In this document: in pieces, positions 62,050-64,000 of the stretch
Layout of the letters: each line of letters begins with the position of its first letter
Numbering within the stretch: position 1 is the first letter of the stretch
Assembly (NCBI GenBank): GCA_963575745.1
Contig: CAUYUJ010015727.1
Span: 133,320 to 197,319, forward strand
Source: Prorocentrum cordatum
Taxonomy: Eukaryota; Sar; Dinophyceae; Prorocentrales; Prorocentraceae
Direction: 5' to 3'
Length of the DNA stretch: 64,000 nt
Position numbers and translations under genes: made by a program
Notes under the pieces: model-generated
Databases searched by the model: none
Seen by the model: the letters and a program-made list of their open reading frames with translations, nothing else
Told to the model about the DNA's origin: nothing

Positions 62050-62725
62050 AGTTTTGGAGCGCGGAGTTCGTGGGAGGGGTCCCAAGACGGCCCGAGAGGG
62101 TCCACAAAGACGTGGCAAAAGGTCCCAAGAGAGGCCCCCCAAAGGACCCCGAGAGGCTCCGAAAGCTGCCCAGCAGGGCACATTATTCGCGCGCCTTCGT
62201 TTCGAGTTTTTGGAACGGCTATACAAAGATCCAAGTTCACATAGTCGATCGTTGGATGGTCGCCGCTGTTTTTTTAAGCGTCCCTGCCAAGATGGAAGGA
62301 TTTCGCCGCCAGTTTTTCACAAACTCACATCGTATACGGGCGGTTGGCCGCCAGAATTTCATATGCCCCCCCCTGCATTATATTTTGTTGAATCTGTTCG
62401 CCGCCGCGAGACTCTCTCATAAGAGTTTCATGATGTGGTCGGCCTGGTGATCAAAGGTGTCGAAAACAGCGGACGAAACCGAAGAGGGATACAGAGAGGC
62501 AGAACGGAGCAGTGCCACTTAGTTGGCGCGCCCAAGACGGCCCAAGAAGGCGCCAAACGGGCGGCCAGACGGCCCAAGATGGGTCCAGGAGGCCTTCAGG
62601 ACGGCCCGAGAGGCCTTAGAGATATTCCAACGTGGCCGGAGAGGCCTCAAGAGTGGCGCAAGATGCTGCAAGAGAGCTCCAAGAAGCGCAAAGAGGAGGC
62701 CGAAACGGAAAAGCATCAAAATCCC
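62050..62725. repeat. S1 repeat tract
   Basis: CCCAAGACGGCCCGAGAGGG, GGTCCCAAGAGAGG and CCAAGATGGG words with a T-rich core at 62195-62275. 61626-62049 shows no gene. Confidence 0.75.
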
Positions 62726-63250
62726 CAGGGTTTCTGAAGGTGCTTGACTTCTTCAGTTTCTCGGCCGAGCATGCCGCGAGGAGGGCTTCGGAGGGGTCCG
62801 AAACGGCCCTGCCCCCGCCGTGCCAGAGGATGGATCGCTCCGCCACTCCGCCGGCCCATTTCGCACCACTGCGGTTGCGCGGTTGTCTGTTCGTGCCCAA
62901 GGGGGACGGTGGGGCCGGCAGGGATGTCGTCGAGGAGAGCAGCGGAGACCTGGCTCGCACCCCCTGTCGGAGAGCGCCGAGCAGTTGCCCTGGAGGGCGT
63001 CGAGGTGGCTCAGCTCCCCCGCCGTGTCGGGTAAATTGCTTACGAGGGCGCTGCTGCTTCGAGCTGCTGTTCCCTTCCGCCTCCGAAGGCAGCGGCTGGG
63101 CACAGAGCGCGAAACGACTAGAGCCCCCAGAGAGTCCACTTCAATACGATCGGTCCGATTCGGCAACCGCAGGAGGTCTTGAAAGATGTCCCCACTCCCT
63201 AATTAAGCTCTCGACTGGCAACTAAACTCGTCCTCCATCCTCGTCCTTCA
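62726..63250. other. no gene called
   Basis: Open frames on both strands; the GC-rich 62880-63120 part is not recognisable. Confidence 0.4.
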
Positions 63251-63253
63251 CTT

Positions 63254-63254
63254 G

Positions 63255-63299
<45 letters not shown>

Positions 63300-63415
63300 G
63301 TCATCATCATTGCCATTGTCATCATCATCAGCATCATCCTCATCCTCATCCTCATCCTCACCATAATCAACATACTGATCATCATAATCGCCACCACCAT
63401 CAACCTCACCACCAC

Positions 63416-63447
<32 letters not shown>

Positions 63448-63800
63448 GCAGCATCATCATCGTCATCAGTATCAGCATCATCGTCATGGTGATCGCCATC
63501 ATACTACGATTATCATCAACATTCCCACCACCATCACCATTGCCACCACCATCATCATCATCATCATCACCATCATCATAAGCATCACCATAATCAGCAT
63601 CATCAGCATCATAATCATATTCACAAGCATCATTACTACCAATCGTCATCATCATCCATCATCAGCATGTGCATCATAATCAGCATCAGCAGCATCAGCA
63701 TCACCATCGTAATCATTATCATGAGCATCCTCATCAGCATGATAATCATCATCATCATCAGCAGCAGCAGCATCATCATCATCGCCATCAGAGGTCCTCA
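63254..63800. repeat. (ATC)n / (TCA)n microsatellite field
   Basis: Over 500 bp of ATC/TCA/CAC triplets with ATAATC and CATCACC variants. Poly-Ile, Met/Asp and His runs are artefacts. Confidence 0.96.
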
Positions 63801-63919
63801 TCATCCCCCGATCATCAGCGGTGTCCCCGCCGCCAGGGAATAAGCACGCGGAACGATCATTCTCAGTAAGCCCGCCAGAGAATTTCCCAGTAACATCGGG
63901 GTACCAATCTGTCAATGAG

Positions 63920-63965
63920 CCAGCGGAACAATAATTATGTCTCCAGCGGAACAATAATTATGTTT
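63920..63965. repeat. 23-bp tandem duplication
   Basis: CCAGCGGAACAATAATTATG occurs at 63920 and 63943. Confidence 0.9.
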
Positions 63966-64000
63966 CCATGTCCGGGGGTATTAAAGACAGACCTATCGCG

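Overview
The window looks like nuclear DNA of a dinoflagellate. It is GC-rich and gene-poor. Introns use GT, GC and GA donors, and a degenerate copy of the 22-nt dinoflagellate spliced leader sits just upstream of one open frame, with a weaker copy upstream of another. The window is saturated with small inverted-repeat elements and simple repeats. A Prorocentrum-like core dinoflagellate would fit, but that is a guess. All gene models are read from sequence alone, and every believable one lies on the + strand.

Layout. 1-7 kb holds microsatellites, a GATC-rich 12-mer satellite (2.09-2.93 kb), small elements and a 57-63-bp-arm hairpin. 7.17-9.7 kb holds GC3-rich exons of an unrecognised gene whose introns contain inverted-repeat elements. 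10-22.7 kb is repeats: MITEs, a 254-bp element with perfect 24-bp inverted ends, long tracts of a CCAAGA-type degenerate repeat, and 80-100-bp, 101-bp and about 374-bp tandem arrays. 37-47 kb and 53-64 kb are similar. Recognisable host genes are an aminoacylase-1 (M20 peptidase family; 50.69-52.84 kb) and one exon of V-ATPase subunit e (59.05-59.14 kb). A 40-codon first exon of unknown identity lies at 47.67 kb.

The central find is 22,783-36,989. These 14.2 kb are bounded by 41-bp inverted repeats (40 of 41 identical), with two more inverted blocks inside each end and AT-rich subterminal zones. Between them lie seven + strand genes: an unknown 313-aa frame; a Lys/Ala-rich protein with three exons; a Pro-rich protein whose short intron is hairpin-forming; a 212-aa protein with a possible Cys/His finger; a Cys-cluster plus RS-domain protein with a GC-AG intron; a 98-aa protein behind the spliced-leader relict; and a DDE-transposase-like gene with a GA-AG intron and one frameshift. 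The spacers are filled with 14-15-nt palindromes of the form GGCGG-N4/5-CCGCC, some fused into 30-bp double hairpins, plus a TGATAACA-type array. I read it as a large cargo-bearing DNA transposon, some of whose genes probably entered as reverse-transcribed, trans-spliced mRNAs.

Second theme: introns and mobile inverted-repeat elements overlap. Several introns are flanked by short direct repeats at the splice junctions (CAGGAGG, GGCCAG, CAGGTG, AGGAC). Members of one MITE family (ends CCCAGACCC) lie just inside GA donors, as expected for introner-type intron gain.
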